Assembly (NCBI GenBank): GCA_047518105.1 | Contig: JAKZRQ010000170.1 | Coordinates: forward strand, 1 to 23,949 | DNA length: 23,949 bases | Direction: 5' to 3' | Source of the DNA: VXYL01 sp047518105 | Lineage (GTDB): Bacteria > Pseudomonadota > Gammaproteobacteria > Pseudomonadales > Azotimanducaceae | Shown: positions 15,939-23,810 of the stretch, piece by piece | Layout of the letters: each line of letters starts with the position of its first letter | How positions within the stretch are numbered: position 1 is the first letter of the stretch | The notes under the pieces: model-generated | Databases searched by the model: none | Seen by the model: only the letters and a program-made list of their open reading frames with translations | Told to the model about the DNA's origin: nothing | Program-made: the position numbers and the translations under genes

Positions 15939-16844
15939 TCAATCGAACGCACCGAAGATCTCGTCGTTCAACTCCTGGTAGAGCTCGGGCTTCTGCGGGA
16001 TCGATTGCAGGCAGAACTCGTCCACGCCCGCGTCGATGAAGGCGCCGCAACGGTCGATGACGTACTGGGGCGGGCCGATCATGGTCCAGGTATTGCCGCG
16101 GCGAATGCGCTCCGCCTCCTCCTCGTCGCGCACGATGCGCATCGGCACGTGCACTGAACGCGTGATTTCGGATGGATCGCGACCGACCGCCTCGCAGTGG
16201 GATTCAACGATGCTCCACAGGCGCTTCAAGTCCTCGGGACCGCAGATGGCGTTCATGATGTCGCCGTACATGGCGAGCGTGCGGAGGGTGCGCTTCGGAC
16301 CCATGCCACCCACCATGACCGGGATCTTGCGCTTGACGCCCTTGGGTGAGAACGGCGCCTGTTTCAGGGTGTAGTACTTGCCGTCGTAGTCCACGAAGCG
16401 TTCCTCGGTGAACAGCTTGTGGATCAGTTCGCAGGCTTCTTCCAGGCGGTCCTGGCGCTCGCGCATGGATGGGTACTCCCAGCCATAGGCCTCGTGCTCG
16501 CGAACATTCCAGCCAGCACCGATGCCGAGAATGACCCGACCGCCGGAAATCTCGTCGATGGTAGCAGCCATCTTCGCCATCAACGCGGGGTTGCGGTAGG
16601 TGTTGCCGGATACCAGAACGCCGAGTTCCAGGCGGTTGGTGACCGCGGCCATGCCCGCGAGCAGCGACCAGCCTTCCAGGGTGGGAAGCAGATCGCTCTC
16701 CGCCACGTCGGCCGTGCGCGTCAATGGCGGTACGAAATGGTCGTAGGTGTAGACGCTGGTCCACCGCCCCGCCTCCATCACCTCCAGAACGCTCTTGATC
16801 TCTTCCCACGAGGTCTGTTGGTTGTGGAACTGCGATCCGAACAT
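15939..16844 (-). CDS. LLM class F420-dependent oxidoreductase
   Basis: Predicted luciferase-like TIM-barrel oxidoreductase of 301 residues, of a different subgroup from the one at 6924-8003. Seen: SVYTYDHFVPP (about 30-40, active-site HF), LELGVLVSGNTYRNPALMAK (about 72-91), DEISGGRVILGIGAGWNVRE (about 97-116), HEAYGWEYPSMRERQDRLEE, and GPPQYVIDRCGAFIDAGVDE near the C-terminus. This set is characteristic of F420-dependent family members. The ATG at 16844 has GAGGGG about 7 bp upstream. It lies 46 bp downstream of the cyclophilin gene on the same strand. The substrate is unknown. Confidence 0.9.
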   Translation of the reverse strand: MFGSQFHNQQTSWEEIKSVLEVMEAGRWTSVYTYDHFVPPLTRTADVAESDLLPTLEGWSLLAGMAAVTNRLELGVLVSGNTYRNPALMAKMAATIDEISGGRVILGIGAGWNVREHEAYGWEYPSMRERQDRLEEACELIHKLFTEERFVDYDGKYYTLKQAPFSPKGVKRKIPVMVGGMGPKRTLRTLAMYGDIMNAICGPEDLKRLWSIVESHCEAVGRDPSEITRSVHVPMRIVRDEEEAERIRRGNTWTMIGPPQYVIDRCGAFIDAGVDEFCLQSIPQKPELYQELNDEIFGAFD

Positions 16845-16890
16845 GTCATTGCCCCTCTCGGCGGGTGGATGACCTTGGCCCTACGAGCGT

Positions 16891-17388
16891 TCAGGCCAGC
16901 GTGGCATTCCACTGGCGAACCCGGCCTGCGTGGTCTGCCAGCAGTTCGTCGACATCGCCAGAGACCTCGACCCCCTCGATTCGGTCACCCTGCTCGATGG
17001 CGTCCACCACGGCTTGATCGGACGCCACCACTTCGCCGAAGATCGAGTGCGCATCGTCGAGCCAAGGCGTCGGCACGTGGGTGATGAAGAACTGCGAACC
17101 GTTGGTGGCAGGACCGGAATTCGCCATCGACAACCGTCCGGGACGGTCATGACGAAGCGACGGCGCGAATTCGTCCTCGAACCGGTATCCCGGGCCGCCT
17201 CGCCCGGTGCCCTGCGGGCAGCCGCCTTGAACCATGAAGTTTGCAATGACCCGGTGAAACGTCAGCCCATCGTAGAAGCCGCGGCCCACAAGGTTCACGA
17301 AATTGGCGACCGTCACCGGCGCATCGCCGGCAAACAGGTCCAGGTGGATCGAGCCTTTGGAGGTGTCGATCCTACCTTGAATGTTGAT
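16891..17388 (-). CDS. Cyclophilin-type peptidyl-prolyl isomerase, unusual start
   Basis: Catalyses cis-trans isomerisation of proline peptide bonds. The conserved cyclophilin blocks are present: FYDGLTFHRVIANFMVQGG (with the catalytic Arg of FHR), LSMANSGPATNGSQFFITH and PWLDDAHSIFGEV. The expected first strand (INIQGRIDTSKGSIHLDLFA) is encoded upstream of the first ordinary start codon (GTG at 17316), and no ATG, GTG or TTG precedes it in frame. An AAGGAG (17402-17397) lies 8 bp before an ATC codon at 17388, so either a near-cognate ATC start is used or the original ATG has been lost. The same frame is continuous upstream with the enoyl-CoA hydratase gene except for its TGA. Starting at GTG 17316 would remove the first beta strand and is disfavoured. 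No signal peptide is seen. Confidence 0.75.
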   Translation of the reverse strand: MNIQGRIDTSKGSIHLDLFAGDAPVTVANFVNLVGRGFYDGLTFHRVIANFMVQGGCPQGTGRGGPGYRFEDEFAPSLRHDRPGRLSMANSGPATNGSQFFITHVPTPWLDDAHSIFGEVVASDQAVVDAIEQGDRIEGVEVSGDVDELLADHAGRVRQWNATLA

Positions 17389-17403
17389 TGGACTGGCTCC
17401 TTG

Positions 17404-17464
17404 TTCTTCCTTTTCCGGCTTATTTTCGTCCTTTTCCCGGCTTCATTCTTCCTTTTCCGGCTTC
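17404..17464. repeat. Three imperfect 18-19-bp repeats at the hydratase-cyclophilin junction
   Basis: Units at 17404-17421, 17425-17443 and 17447-17464 share TTCTTCCTTTTCCGGCTT (the middle one has an extra C and one change). On the minus strand they encode KPEKEE-type charged peptides. The hydratase stop codon lies between two of the units. Confidence 0.7.
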
Positions 17465-18348
17465 GGACTCTTGTGCTTGTACCAGTCGTTGTCGCGGAAC
17501 AAGCCGTCGCGCCAACGCACCGCATCGCGCATGCCGACCTCGCGCATCTTGTCCTGCCAATTGTAGGAGAAGCCCGTGAACTGGCCGGCGGCATCCAGAT
17601 CGGTGCTGCTACGGACCGAGGAGTAGATGCCCATGTTCTCGTAGAAGCGGTTCATGTTGAGCTTCAAGATGGCGAGGTGGTCGGCGGTCATGACGGCGAT
17701 TCGGTCGGCGAAGGCGATGGTCCGGTCGTCCAACTCGTCCTTGGGCCAAGCGTAGTTGATCATGCCGATTTCCTCTGCCTCCGCACCGGTCACGTTCTCG
17801 CCGGTGTAGTAGAGCTCCTTGGCCTTGCGCATGCCGATCACCAGAGGCCAGATCACCCCCGTGCGCGAGGTGCCGAGGCCGCGCAAGCCCGGGTGACCGA
17901 GTTGGGCGTCTTCGGCGGCCACCACGAGATCGGCCATCATGGCGAGTTCGCAGCCGCCGGCGACGGCATAGCCGTGGACCTGGGCGATCGTGATCTTCGC
18001 CATGTTCCAGAAATACATGTGGATGTCGGTGACCTGCTGCATGCCCGTGCGGATGCCCATGAGCAGGCGGCGGCCCTTGTCGTCTACGCGCCGGTGGCGA
18101 CGAACCACGGCGTCGGCGCCGCCGCCCGACGGCGTCAGGTCGTAGCCAGCGCTGAAGGCGCGACCCTCGCCGCGCACGATGATGGAACGAATGGAGTCGT
18201 CCGCTTCCATGTCGTGCAATGCATCGTTCAGTTCGTACAGGAGTTCCTGGGACAGCGCGTTCAGTTTCTCCGGCCGGTTGAGGCCGATGCGCCCGACGCG
18301 CCCGTCCGTCCCCACCCGGTCGATGACCAGATTCTCGTATTCCGCCAT
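17443..18348 (-). CDS. Enoyl-CoA hydratase/isomerase (crotonase) family protein
   Basis: Predicted acyl-CoA-modifying enzyme of 301 residues. The oxyanion-hole segments are clear: RGEGRAFSAGYDL (59-71) and VHGYAVAGGCELAMMADLVV (124-143). Of the two catalytic glutamates of classical hydratases, the first is kept (E134 in GGCEL), but the second, normally in an Q-P-E context, is Gly154 (QLGHPGLRGLG). A simple hydratase reaction is therefore doubtful, and another crotonase reaction more likely. The C-terminus is longer than usual (NWQDKMREVGMRDAVRWRDG) and ends in a charged KPEKEE tail. The ATG at 18348 has AAGGGG about 7 bp upstream. It is divergent from the aldo/keto reductase across 206 bp. 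Confidence 0.88.
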   Translation of the reverse strand: MAEYENLVIDRVGTDGRVGRIGLNRPEKLNALSQELLYELNDALHDMEADDSIRSIIVRGEGRAFSAGYDLTPSGGGADAVVRRHRRVDDKGRRLLMGIRTGMQQVTDIHMYFWNMAKITIAQVHGYAVAGGCELAMMADLVVAAEDAQLGHPGLRGLGTSRTGVIWPLVIGMRKAKELYYTGENVTGAEAEEIGMINYAWPKDELDDRTIAFADRIAVMTADHLAILKLNMNRFYENMGIYSSVRSSTDLDAAGQFTGFSYNWQDKMREVGMRDAVRWRDGLFRDNDWYKHKSPKPEKEE

Positions 18349-18554
18349 GGTCTACCCCTTGTTCGCTGGCTTCTTGGTGCTTGGATTGCGAACGCGCCAA
18401 CTTACCAAGAGCCGTCGGGAAATGAAACCGAGGGTGAACGACGCATCGGCCAGAGCGGCCAAATCAGCCCGGCGAGTTGGACGCCGCAGGCGCGCATGGC
18501 GATAACTTTGTAGCGGGCGTAAACTCCCAACCACGCAAAGATCAGGGGTTTGCC

Positions 18555-19790
18555 ATGTCCGTGGAGACCAAGAAATCCACCCTGTCGGCCAACCGACGGA
18601 ACTTCCTGCGCTGGGGTGCCTCGGCCTCCACGTTGCCGTTTGCCGCCCGCGCCCTAGGCAGCGAGCCGAAGCCGCCCAGCCAGGTGAAACGCTATGCCAA
18701 GCTAGGCCGCACCGGTCACGAGATCTCCGACATTTCGTTTGGATCCTCCGCACTGCGTCCCGGACAGGAAGACCTGGTGCACATGGCCCTGGATCGGGGC
18801 ATCAACTACTTCGACACGGCCGAGAGCTACACCCGGGGCCAAGCGGAGACGGTGCTCGGCCGGGCACTCAAAGGCAAGCGCGACCGTGTGGTGATCACCT
18901 CCAAGATCGGGACCGAGGCCGACACCGGTGCTGGCGAGATGATGGGGCGGCTCGAAGCGTCGCTGCGCCGCCTGCAGACGGACTACGTGGACGTTTTCAT
19001 GAACCACGCCGTGAACGAGATCGACGTGGTCAAGAACCCCGAGTGGCACGCTTTCGCCGCCAAGGCCAAGGAGCAGGGCAAGATCCGATTCTCGGGCCTG
19101 TCCGGACACGCCGGCCGCCTGATCGAGTGCCTGGACTACGCCTTCGACAACGACCTGGTGGATGTGGTGCTGGTTGCGCACAACTTCGGCCAGGACCCCA
19201 AGTTCTACGAGAGCCTGACCCGTTCCATGAACTTCATTGCCACCCACCAGGACCTTCCCCGGGTGCTGGCAAAGGGCAAGGCGAAGAACGTCGGCATCAC
19301 GGTCATGAAGACTCTGCGGGGCGGGCGACTGAACGACATGCGTCCGTTCGAGAAGAACGATGCAACCTATGCGCAGGCGGCATTGCGCTGGGCGTTGACC
19401 ACTGTGCAGGTGGATGCGGCGGTGATCACCATGAACAGCGCCGAGAAGATCGACGAGTACCTCGGCGCCTCCGGTTGGCGCGAGTTGGCCACCGGCGATC
19501 TGGATCTGCTCGAGCGATACGCCCATCTGAACCGCGAGAGCTATTGCGTCAACATCTGCAACGATTGCGAAGGCGCCTGCCCCTACGGTGTGCCCATCGC
19601 CGAGGTGCTGCGCACGCGGATGTACGCGGTGGACTATCAGGACGCAGCGATGGCGCGGGACGAGTACGCGCTCCTACGCACCAACGCCGCCGCTTGCCTG
19701 TCCTGCAGCGGCGAACCCTGCGCCAACGCCTGTACCCATGGCATCGCGATCGACAAGCTGTGCGGCCCGACCCATCGACTGCTTGCCTGA
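18555..19790 (+). CDS. Tat-exported aldo/keto reductase with C-terminal ferredoxin-like cysteines
   Basis: Predicted oxidoreductase of 411 residues. The N-terminus carries a twin-arginine signal (SANRRNFLRWGASAS, R14-R15), implying folding with cofactor and export to the periplasm. The AKR barrel has the full tetrad: D87 and Y92 in YFDTAESY, K117 in ITSKIG and H151 in FMNHAVN. The C-terminus has two cysteine clusters, C331-x3-C335-x2-C338-x3-C342 (CVNICNDCEGACP) and C381-x2-C384-x4-C389-x3-C393, consistent with iron-sulfur binding. The ATG at 18555 is chosen because it gives the Tat signal directly; the in-frame upstream ATG at 18477 lacks support. larC follows after 34 bp, so it probably heads the lar operon. 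The substrate is unknown. Confidence 0.85.
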   Translation: MSVETKKSTLSANRRNFLRWGASASTLPFAARALGSEPKPPSQVKRYAKLGRTGHEISDISFGSSALRPGQEDLVHMALDRGINYFDTAESYTRGQAETVLGRALKGKRDRVVITSKIGTEADTGAGEMMGRLEASLRRLQTDYVDVFMNHAVNEIDVVKNPEWHAFAAKAKEQGKIRFSGLSGHAGRLIECLDYAFDNDLVDVVLVAHNFGQDPKFYESLTRSMNFIATHQDLPRVLAKGKAKNVGITVMKTLRGGRLNDMRPFEKNDATYAQAALRWALTTVQVDAAVITMNSAEKIDEYLGASGWRELATGDLDLLERYAHLNRESYCVNICNDCEGACPYGVPIAEVLRTRMYAVDYQDAAMARDEYALLRTNAAACLSCSGEPCANACTHGIAIDKLCGPTHRLLA

Positions 19791-19824
19791 CCTACCGACA
19801 TCGACATCGGCCGGGGTTGAACCC

Positions 19825-21024
19825 GTGGCTAGACGCGTGCTCTTCTACGAGTGTTTCGCTGGCATCTCCGGCGACATGCACTTGGGCGCGTTGATCGACG
19901 TGGGCGTGCCCGCCGAGCATCTCGCCCGCGAACTCGCGCGCCTCGAACTCGCCACAGAGTTCGATCTCGTCGTCGAACCCGGCAAGAAGATGGGCGTGAC
20001 CGGCACCCGGGCGACAGTCCGTCTTGCCGAAGGCATCGACAAACCCCATCGCCACTTGTCGACCATCCAGGGCATCCTCGAACGCGCCGGCTACTCGCCC
20101 CGTGTCGAAGCCCTCGCGGTGTCGATGTTCACCACCATCGCCCAAGCGGAAGCCAAGATCCACGGCACCAGCGTCGAGGCCATCCACTTTCACGAGGTGG
20201 GCGCAACGGACTCCATTGTCGACATCGCCGGTGCCGCCATCGGGCTCGACTACCTGGACGTCGACCGAGCCTACTGCACGCCGGTCGAGGTCGGCGGCGG
20301 CATGGTGCGCTGCGCGCACGGGATGATGCCGGTACCGGCGCCCGCCACGGCGGAAATCCTCAAGGACGCACCCTGCCGGTACGGCGGCGTCGACGGCGAA
20401 GCCACCACGCCCACCGGGGCGGCGATCCTCAAATGCGTCGTGGACCGGTTCGAAGCCCCGCACCGGTTCACCGCCCGCGCCATCGGCTACGGCATCGGAC
20501 AGAAGGACTTCGCCGTGCCCAACGCGTTGCGCTTGACGCTGGGCGACTGCGCGGCGCAAGGCCCGGCGTTCGCCACCGAGACCGAGACCAACTTCGAGGT
20601 CGAATGCAATATCGACGACATGTCCCCCGAGGCGTTCGGGCCGTTGACCGAGGCACTGTTCGCCAAGGGTGCCAAGGACGTTTTTCTGACGCCCATCGTC
20701 ATGAAGAAATCGAGGCCGGGCACCAAGGTCTCCCTGCTCACGGACGAGTCGAGACTGGAGGCGGTACTTGCCGAGCTGTTCACCGCATCGACCACCATCG
20801 GCGCCCGTCTGCGCGAGGTCACCAAGCGCATGCTGCCGCGGCATCAACGCACCATCGCCACCTCCCTAGGCGACGTGCGGGTGAAGGTGGTGACGCTGCC
20901 CAACGGTTCGACGCGTTGGAAGCCCGAGCACGACGACATTGCGGCCATCGCGACGCGCACGGGCGAGGACTACCTGACCACCACGTCGATCGTGGCGCGG
21001 GAAATCGACCGGGAACTCGCGTGA
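19825..21024 (+). CDS. larC: LarC, nickel insertion into the pincer nucleotide cofactor
   Basis: LarC is the CTP-dependent nickel insertase that completes the nickel-pincer nucleotide first found in lactate racemase. The protein has 399 residues, close to full-length LarC. Seen: FYECFAGISGDMHLGALIDV (about 6-25), HFHEVGATDSIVDIAGA with the His-rich metal region, VGGGMVRCAHGMMPVPAPAT, GEATTPTGAAIL, and later FEVECNIDDMSPEAFGPLTE and FLTPIVMKKSRPGTKVSLL. It is a single frame, unlike Lactiplantibacillus plantarum where larC is made by a ribosomal frameshift between larC1 and larC2. There is no ATG; GTG at 19825 fits the family start, with another in-frame GTG at 19834. Its stop overlaps the larB start (GTGA). 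Confidence 0.92.
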   Translation: MARRVLFYECFAGISGDMHLGALIDVGVPAEHLARELARLELATEFDLVVEPGKKMGVTGTRATVRLAEGIDKPHRHLSTIQGILERAGYSPRVEALAVSMFTTIAQAEAKIHGTSVEAIHFHEVGATDSIVDIAGAAIGLDYLDVDRAYCTPVEVGGGMVRCAHGMMPVPAPATAEILKDAPCRYGGVDGEATTPTGAAILKCVVDRFEAPHRFTARAIGYGIGQKDFAVPNALRLTLGDCAAQGPAFATETETNFEVECNIDDMSPEAFGPLTEALFAKGAKDVFLTPIVMKKSRPGTKVSLLTDESRLEAVLAELFTASTTIGARLREVTKRMLPRHQRTIATSLGDVRVKVVTLPNGSTRWKPEHDDIAAIATRTGEDYLTTTSIVAREIDRELA

Positions 21025-21761
21025 AGTCCATCGAGGAAATCCTGGACGGTTTCGCGGCGGGCGATCTCGACCGAGGCCAGGCGGCGGCCGCACTCGGCGG
21101 CACCTACTTCGAGAACTTGGGCCATAGCACCATCGATCACGACCGGGCACGGCGCACCGGCGCACCGGAAGTCGTCTACGGCGAGCACAAGTCGCCCGCG
21201 CAGGTCGCCGCCAACTTCAAGGCGGTCGCGGACCGGGGCCACAACGCCCTCGCCACCCGGCTCAGCGAAACCGCCGCTCGCGCCGCGCTGGAAGCGGTTC
21301 CCGGTGCGGTTCATCATGCCGAAGCCCGGCTGGTGACGTTCAAACAACGCGAACCAGACCCCGCGGAAACCCGCATCGCCGTCGTCACCGCCGGCACTTC
21401 GGACCGTGCGGTCGCCGAGGAAGCCGCGCTCACTGCGGAGTTCTACGACAGTCCCGTGCTGCGCATCAGCGATGTGGGCGTTGCCGGCGTGCATCGGCTG
21501 CTGGCCCGGGTCGAGGATATCCGCAGCGCACGGGTCGTGATCGTGGTCGCCGGCATGGAAGGCGCTCTGCCGAGCGTGGTCGGCGGGTTGATCGACAAGC
21601 CGGTGATCGCGGTTCCCACCAGCGTCGGGTACGGCGCATCGTTCAACGGGGTCGCCGCGCTTCTGGGCATGCTCAACAGTTGCGCATCCGGTGTTTCAGT
21701 CGTGAATATCGACAACGGCTTCGGCGCGGGCTATCTTGCCAACATGATCAACCGGTTATGA
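21021..21761 (+). CDS. larB: LarB, nicotinic acid adenine dinucleotide carboxylase/hydrolase
   Basis: LarB carboxylates the pyridinium ring of NaAD and cleaves the phosphoanhydride, the first step toward the nickel-pincer cofactor. The protein has 246 residues. N-terminal part: LDHDRARRTGAPEVVYGEHK-like block (here TIDHDRARRTGAPEVVYGEH). The C-terminal half resembles the PurE carboxylase fold: VVTAGTSDRAVAEEA, VVAGMEGALPSVVGGLIDKP and AVPTSVGYGASFNGVAALLG. The start is GTG at 21021, overlapping the larC stop by 4 bp. Its own stop overlaps the larE ATG by 4 bp (ATGA). Translational coupling across all three genes is therefore very likely. No lesion is seen. Confidence 0.93.
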   Translation: MKSIEEILDGFAAGDLDRGQAAAALGGTYFENLGHSTIDHDRARRTGAPEVVYGEHKSPAQVAANFKAVADRGHNALATRLSETAARAALEAVPGAVHHAEARLVTFKQREPDPAETRIAVVTAGTSDRAVAEEAALTAEFYDSPVLRISDVGVAGVHRLLARVEDIRSARVVIVVAGMEGALPSVVGGLIDKPVIAVPTSVGYGASFNGVAALLGMLNSCASGVSVVNIDNGFGAGYLANMINRL

Positions 21762-22606
21762 CAGTCATGGACGAAGCGCTAGCTGCCAAGTACGAGGCGC
21801 TCAAGACGAACATCCGAGACCTCGGTCGGGTCATCGTGGCCTTCTCCGGCGGCGTGGACAGCTCGCTGGTCGCCTACGTCGCCGCCGAGACCCTGGGCGA
21901 TAGCGCCTTGGCGGTGACCTCCGGTTCGAAGAGCTTGAAACGCAGCGATCTCGCACTCGCCGGCGAACTCGCCGAGAAGTGGGGCATGCGCCATCGGATC
22001 ATCGTCACCGACGAGATTCTCAAACCCGAATACCGCGCCAATCCCGTCAACCGGTGTTTCCACTGCAAGACCTCCCTGTACGAAGCACTGGAACGGATCG
22101 CCGCCGACGAGAACTACGACCACGTCTTGAACGGCACCAACACCGACGACTTGGGCGATCACCGGCCCGGACTGGTCGCCGCGAAGAACTACGACGTCGT
22201 TTCGCCGCTGGTGGACACGGCGTTCGCCAAGCGCGACATCCGCGCACTGGCCGCGGCGCTCGGCCTCGACAACGCCCAAAAACCCCAGGCCGCCTGCTTG
22301 TCGAGTCGGTTTCCGTACGGTTCCCATATCACCGAGGCGCGGCTGGCCCAAGTCGAGGCCGCTGAGGACGCGCTGGCAGAACTCGGCTTCAGCCAGTTTC
22401 GCGTACGCCACCACGAGGAGGTCGCCCGGATCGAGCTCGACGCCGAAGAGTTGCCGCGTGCCCTGGATCTTCGCGAGTCGATCCAGGAACGCGTCAAGGC
22501 GACGGGCTATCGCTTCGTCGCGCTGGACCTCGGGGGATTCCGCAGCGGATCCCTGAACGAGGGGCTGATCAACGCCGTGCAGATCATCTCGCCCCAGATT
22601 CCTTGA
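21758..22606 (+). CDS. larE: LarE, sulfur transferase of the nickel-pincer cofactor pathway
   Basis: LarE activates the dicarboxylated precursor with ATP and inserts the two sulfur atoms. The protein has 282 residues. The PP-loop ATP-binding motif is FSGGVDSSL (29-37). C100 and C103 (NRCFHCK) and C180 (AACLSSRFPYG) are three conserved-looking cysteines. In some LarE proteins a single cysteine at the third position gives up its own sulfur; in others three cysteines hold a [4Fe-4S] cluster that serves catalytically. The presence of all three here favours the cluster type, by inference. The ATG at 21758 overlaps larB by 4 bp. The gene ends the operon, followed by a dispersed repeat. Confidence 0.93.
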   Translation: MTVMDEALAAKYEALKTNIRDLGRVIVAFSGGVDSSLVAYVAAETLGDSALAVTSGSKSLKRSDLALAGELAEKWGMRHRIIVTDEILKPEYRANPVNRCFHCKTSLYEALERIAADENYDHVLNGTNTDDLGDHRPGLVAAKNYDVVSPLVDTAFAKRDIRALAAALGLDNAQKPQAACLSSRFPYGSHITEARLAQVEAAEDALAELGFSQFRVRHHEEVARIELDAEELPRALDLRESIQERVKATGYRFVALDLGGFRSGSLNEGLINAVQIISPQIP

Positions 22607-22611
22607 GCACG

Positions 22612-22725
22612 CCGAATATCGACGTTGAGTCGCATTTCGAACGAAGCCGGGAGAATGCGTAGGCGTTCTTCGACGCGCCCGTCAGGGCACGCATTCCCGA
22701 TCACGCCGTCAGGCGCGCCGACGCA
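22612..22725 (-). repeat. Dispersed intergenic repeat, copy B
   Basis: Read on the minus strand, it starts GCGTCGGCGCGCCTGACGGC, continues GTGATCGGGAATGCGTGCCCTG and ends TTCGAAATGCGACTCAACGT and then CGATATTCGG. These blocks match copy A (13804-13894) in order, with a longer middle segment here. It begins 6 bp after the larE stop. It fills half of the 236-bp gap before the alcohol dehydrogenase gene; the rest of the gap shows only that gene's ribosome binding site. Confidence 0.6.
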
Positions 22726-22842
22726 CGTGCGGCGCGCACTAGCGTCGGGCACCGTGTTTGCCCTCCGTGCCGCCTTGGCGAGGGCGTGCCGAGAGCGCCA
22801 ATGCCAGCGCATTCGCGACGCGAAGAACCCCAAGGAGAACGC

Positions 22843-23781
22843 ATGAGGGTCAAGAACGTACGCTACATGCCGGGTGGCGGCGCCGAGATCGTCGAGGTCG
22901 AGGTCGACGATCCCGGTCCCGGCCAGGTCCAGGTCGAAGTTGCCGCCTGCGGAATCTGCTCTTGGGACCTCCAGACATTCCGCAGCGGTTCAGACTCGCC
23001 CTACGCGGCCCCGCCGGGGCATGAGGGCATCGGCTACATCGCCAAGCTGGGTCCCGGCGTGACCGGAGTCGAGGTCGGCCAACGGGTGGCCGGCGGCGGC
23101 TTCGCCCGACTGCACAACGCCCCGGCTCATAGCCTGTACCGCATTCCCGAATCGGAGCTGGACGACCCCTACTGGATTGTCGAACCGGTGTCCTGCGTGG
23201 TGACGGGCATGGACCACTGCCGACTCCGTGCCGGCGAGCGGCTTGCCATGGTGGGCTGCGGCTTCATGGGGCTGATGATGATCCAAGGACTCGCGGGCGC
23301 GGGCGCAGACCAGCTCATCGCCTTGGACATCGATGATCGCCGGCTAGAACTGGCGCGGCGAATGGGCGCCACCGAAGCTCACAACGTCACGGTGCCCGAC
23401 TTCACCGAGATCCGCAGCGAACTCGGCCGCCGCGGCATCGACACCGTCGTGGATACCAGCGGCGCCCAGCAAGGCTTGGATCTCGCAGCCGACATCGTCC
23501 GGCGCGCCGGTCGCATCAACCTGTTCGGCTGGATCAAGGGCGACCGAGCATCGTTCAATCCGAGCACCTGGCATGGCAAGGCGCTTAGTGTCGTGAACTC
23601 GTCGCCCGCTGCGCAACTGCGCGACCCCTTCCCGCCCGCTATCCGCCTGCTGGAGAAGGGCGTCATCGACCTGAAGCCGCTGGTGACCCACCTGGTCCGG
23701 ATCGACGAGTACCCGCAATTCTTGGCGGGCGTCACCCAAGGTGCGGTGGACGGCTATATCAAGGGTGTGGTGCGGCACTGA
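22843..23781 (+). CDS. Zinc-type alcohol dehydrogenase (MDR superfamily)
   Basis: Predicted NAD(P)-dependent medium-chain dehydrogenase of 312 residues, somewhat shorter than the usual ~340-350. The catalytic zinc ligands are C36 (VAACGICSWDLQ), H60-E61 (PPGHEGIGYI) and probably E114 (IVEPVSCVV). The four-cysteine structural zinc loop is absent, explaining the shorter length. The Rossmann motif is VGCGFMGLM (G138, G140, G143), followed by the acidic ALDIDDRRLELARRMGA, which favours NAD over NADP. The ATG at 22843 has AAGGAG at 22832-22837. It stands alone after the lar operon. Substrate unknown; polyol or sugar dehydrogenases have this architecture. Confidence 0.88.
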   Translation: MRVKNVRYMPGGGAEIVEVEVDDPGPGQVQVEVAACGICSWDLQTFRSGSDSPYAAPPGHEGIGYIAKLGPGVTGVEVGQRVAGGGFARLHNAPAHSLYRIPESELDDPYWIVEPVSCVVTGMDHCRLRAGERLAMVGCGFMGLMMIQGLAGAGADQLIALDIDDRRLELARRMGATEAHNVTVPDFTEIRSELGRRGIDTVVDTSGAQQGLDLAADIVRRAGRINLFGWIKGDRASFNPSTWHGKALSVVNSSPAAQLRDPFPPAIRLLEKGVIDLKPLVTHLVRIDEYPQFLAGVTQGAVDGYIKGVVRH

Positions 23782-23810
23782 GCCGCACCGCGTCCATTTC
23801 GCTGTCGGAC

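Noticed and set aside
14928..16157. 409-codon plus-strand frame
   Set aside because: Out-of-frame shadow of the phytanoyl-CoA dioxygenase gene, which has all catalytic residues in its own frame.
16930..18513. 527-codon plus-strand open frame
   Set aside because: Antisense to the cyclophilin and crotonase genes.
19851..21020. Upstream in-frame extension of larB to 19851
   Set aside because: It overlaps all of larC; the GTG at 21021 gives the normal LarB start with a 4-bp overlap.
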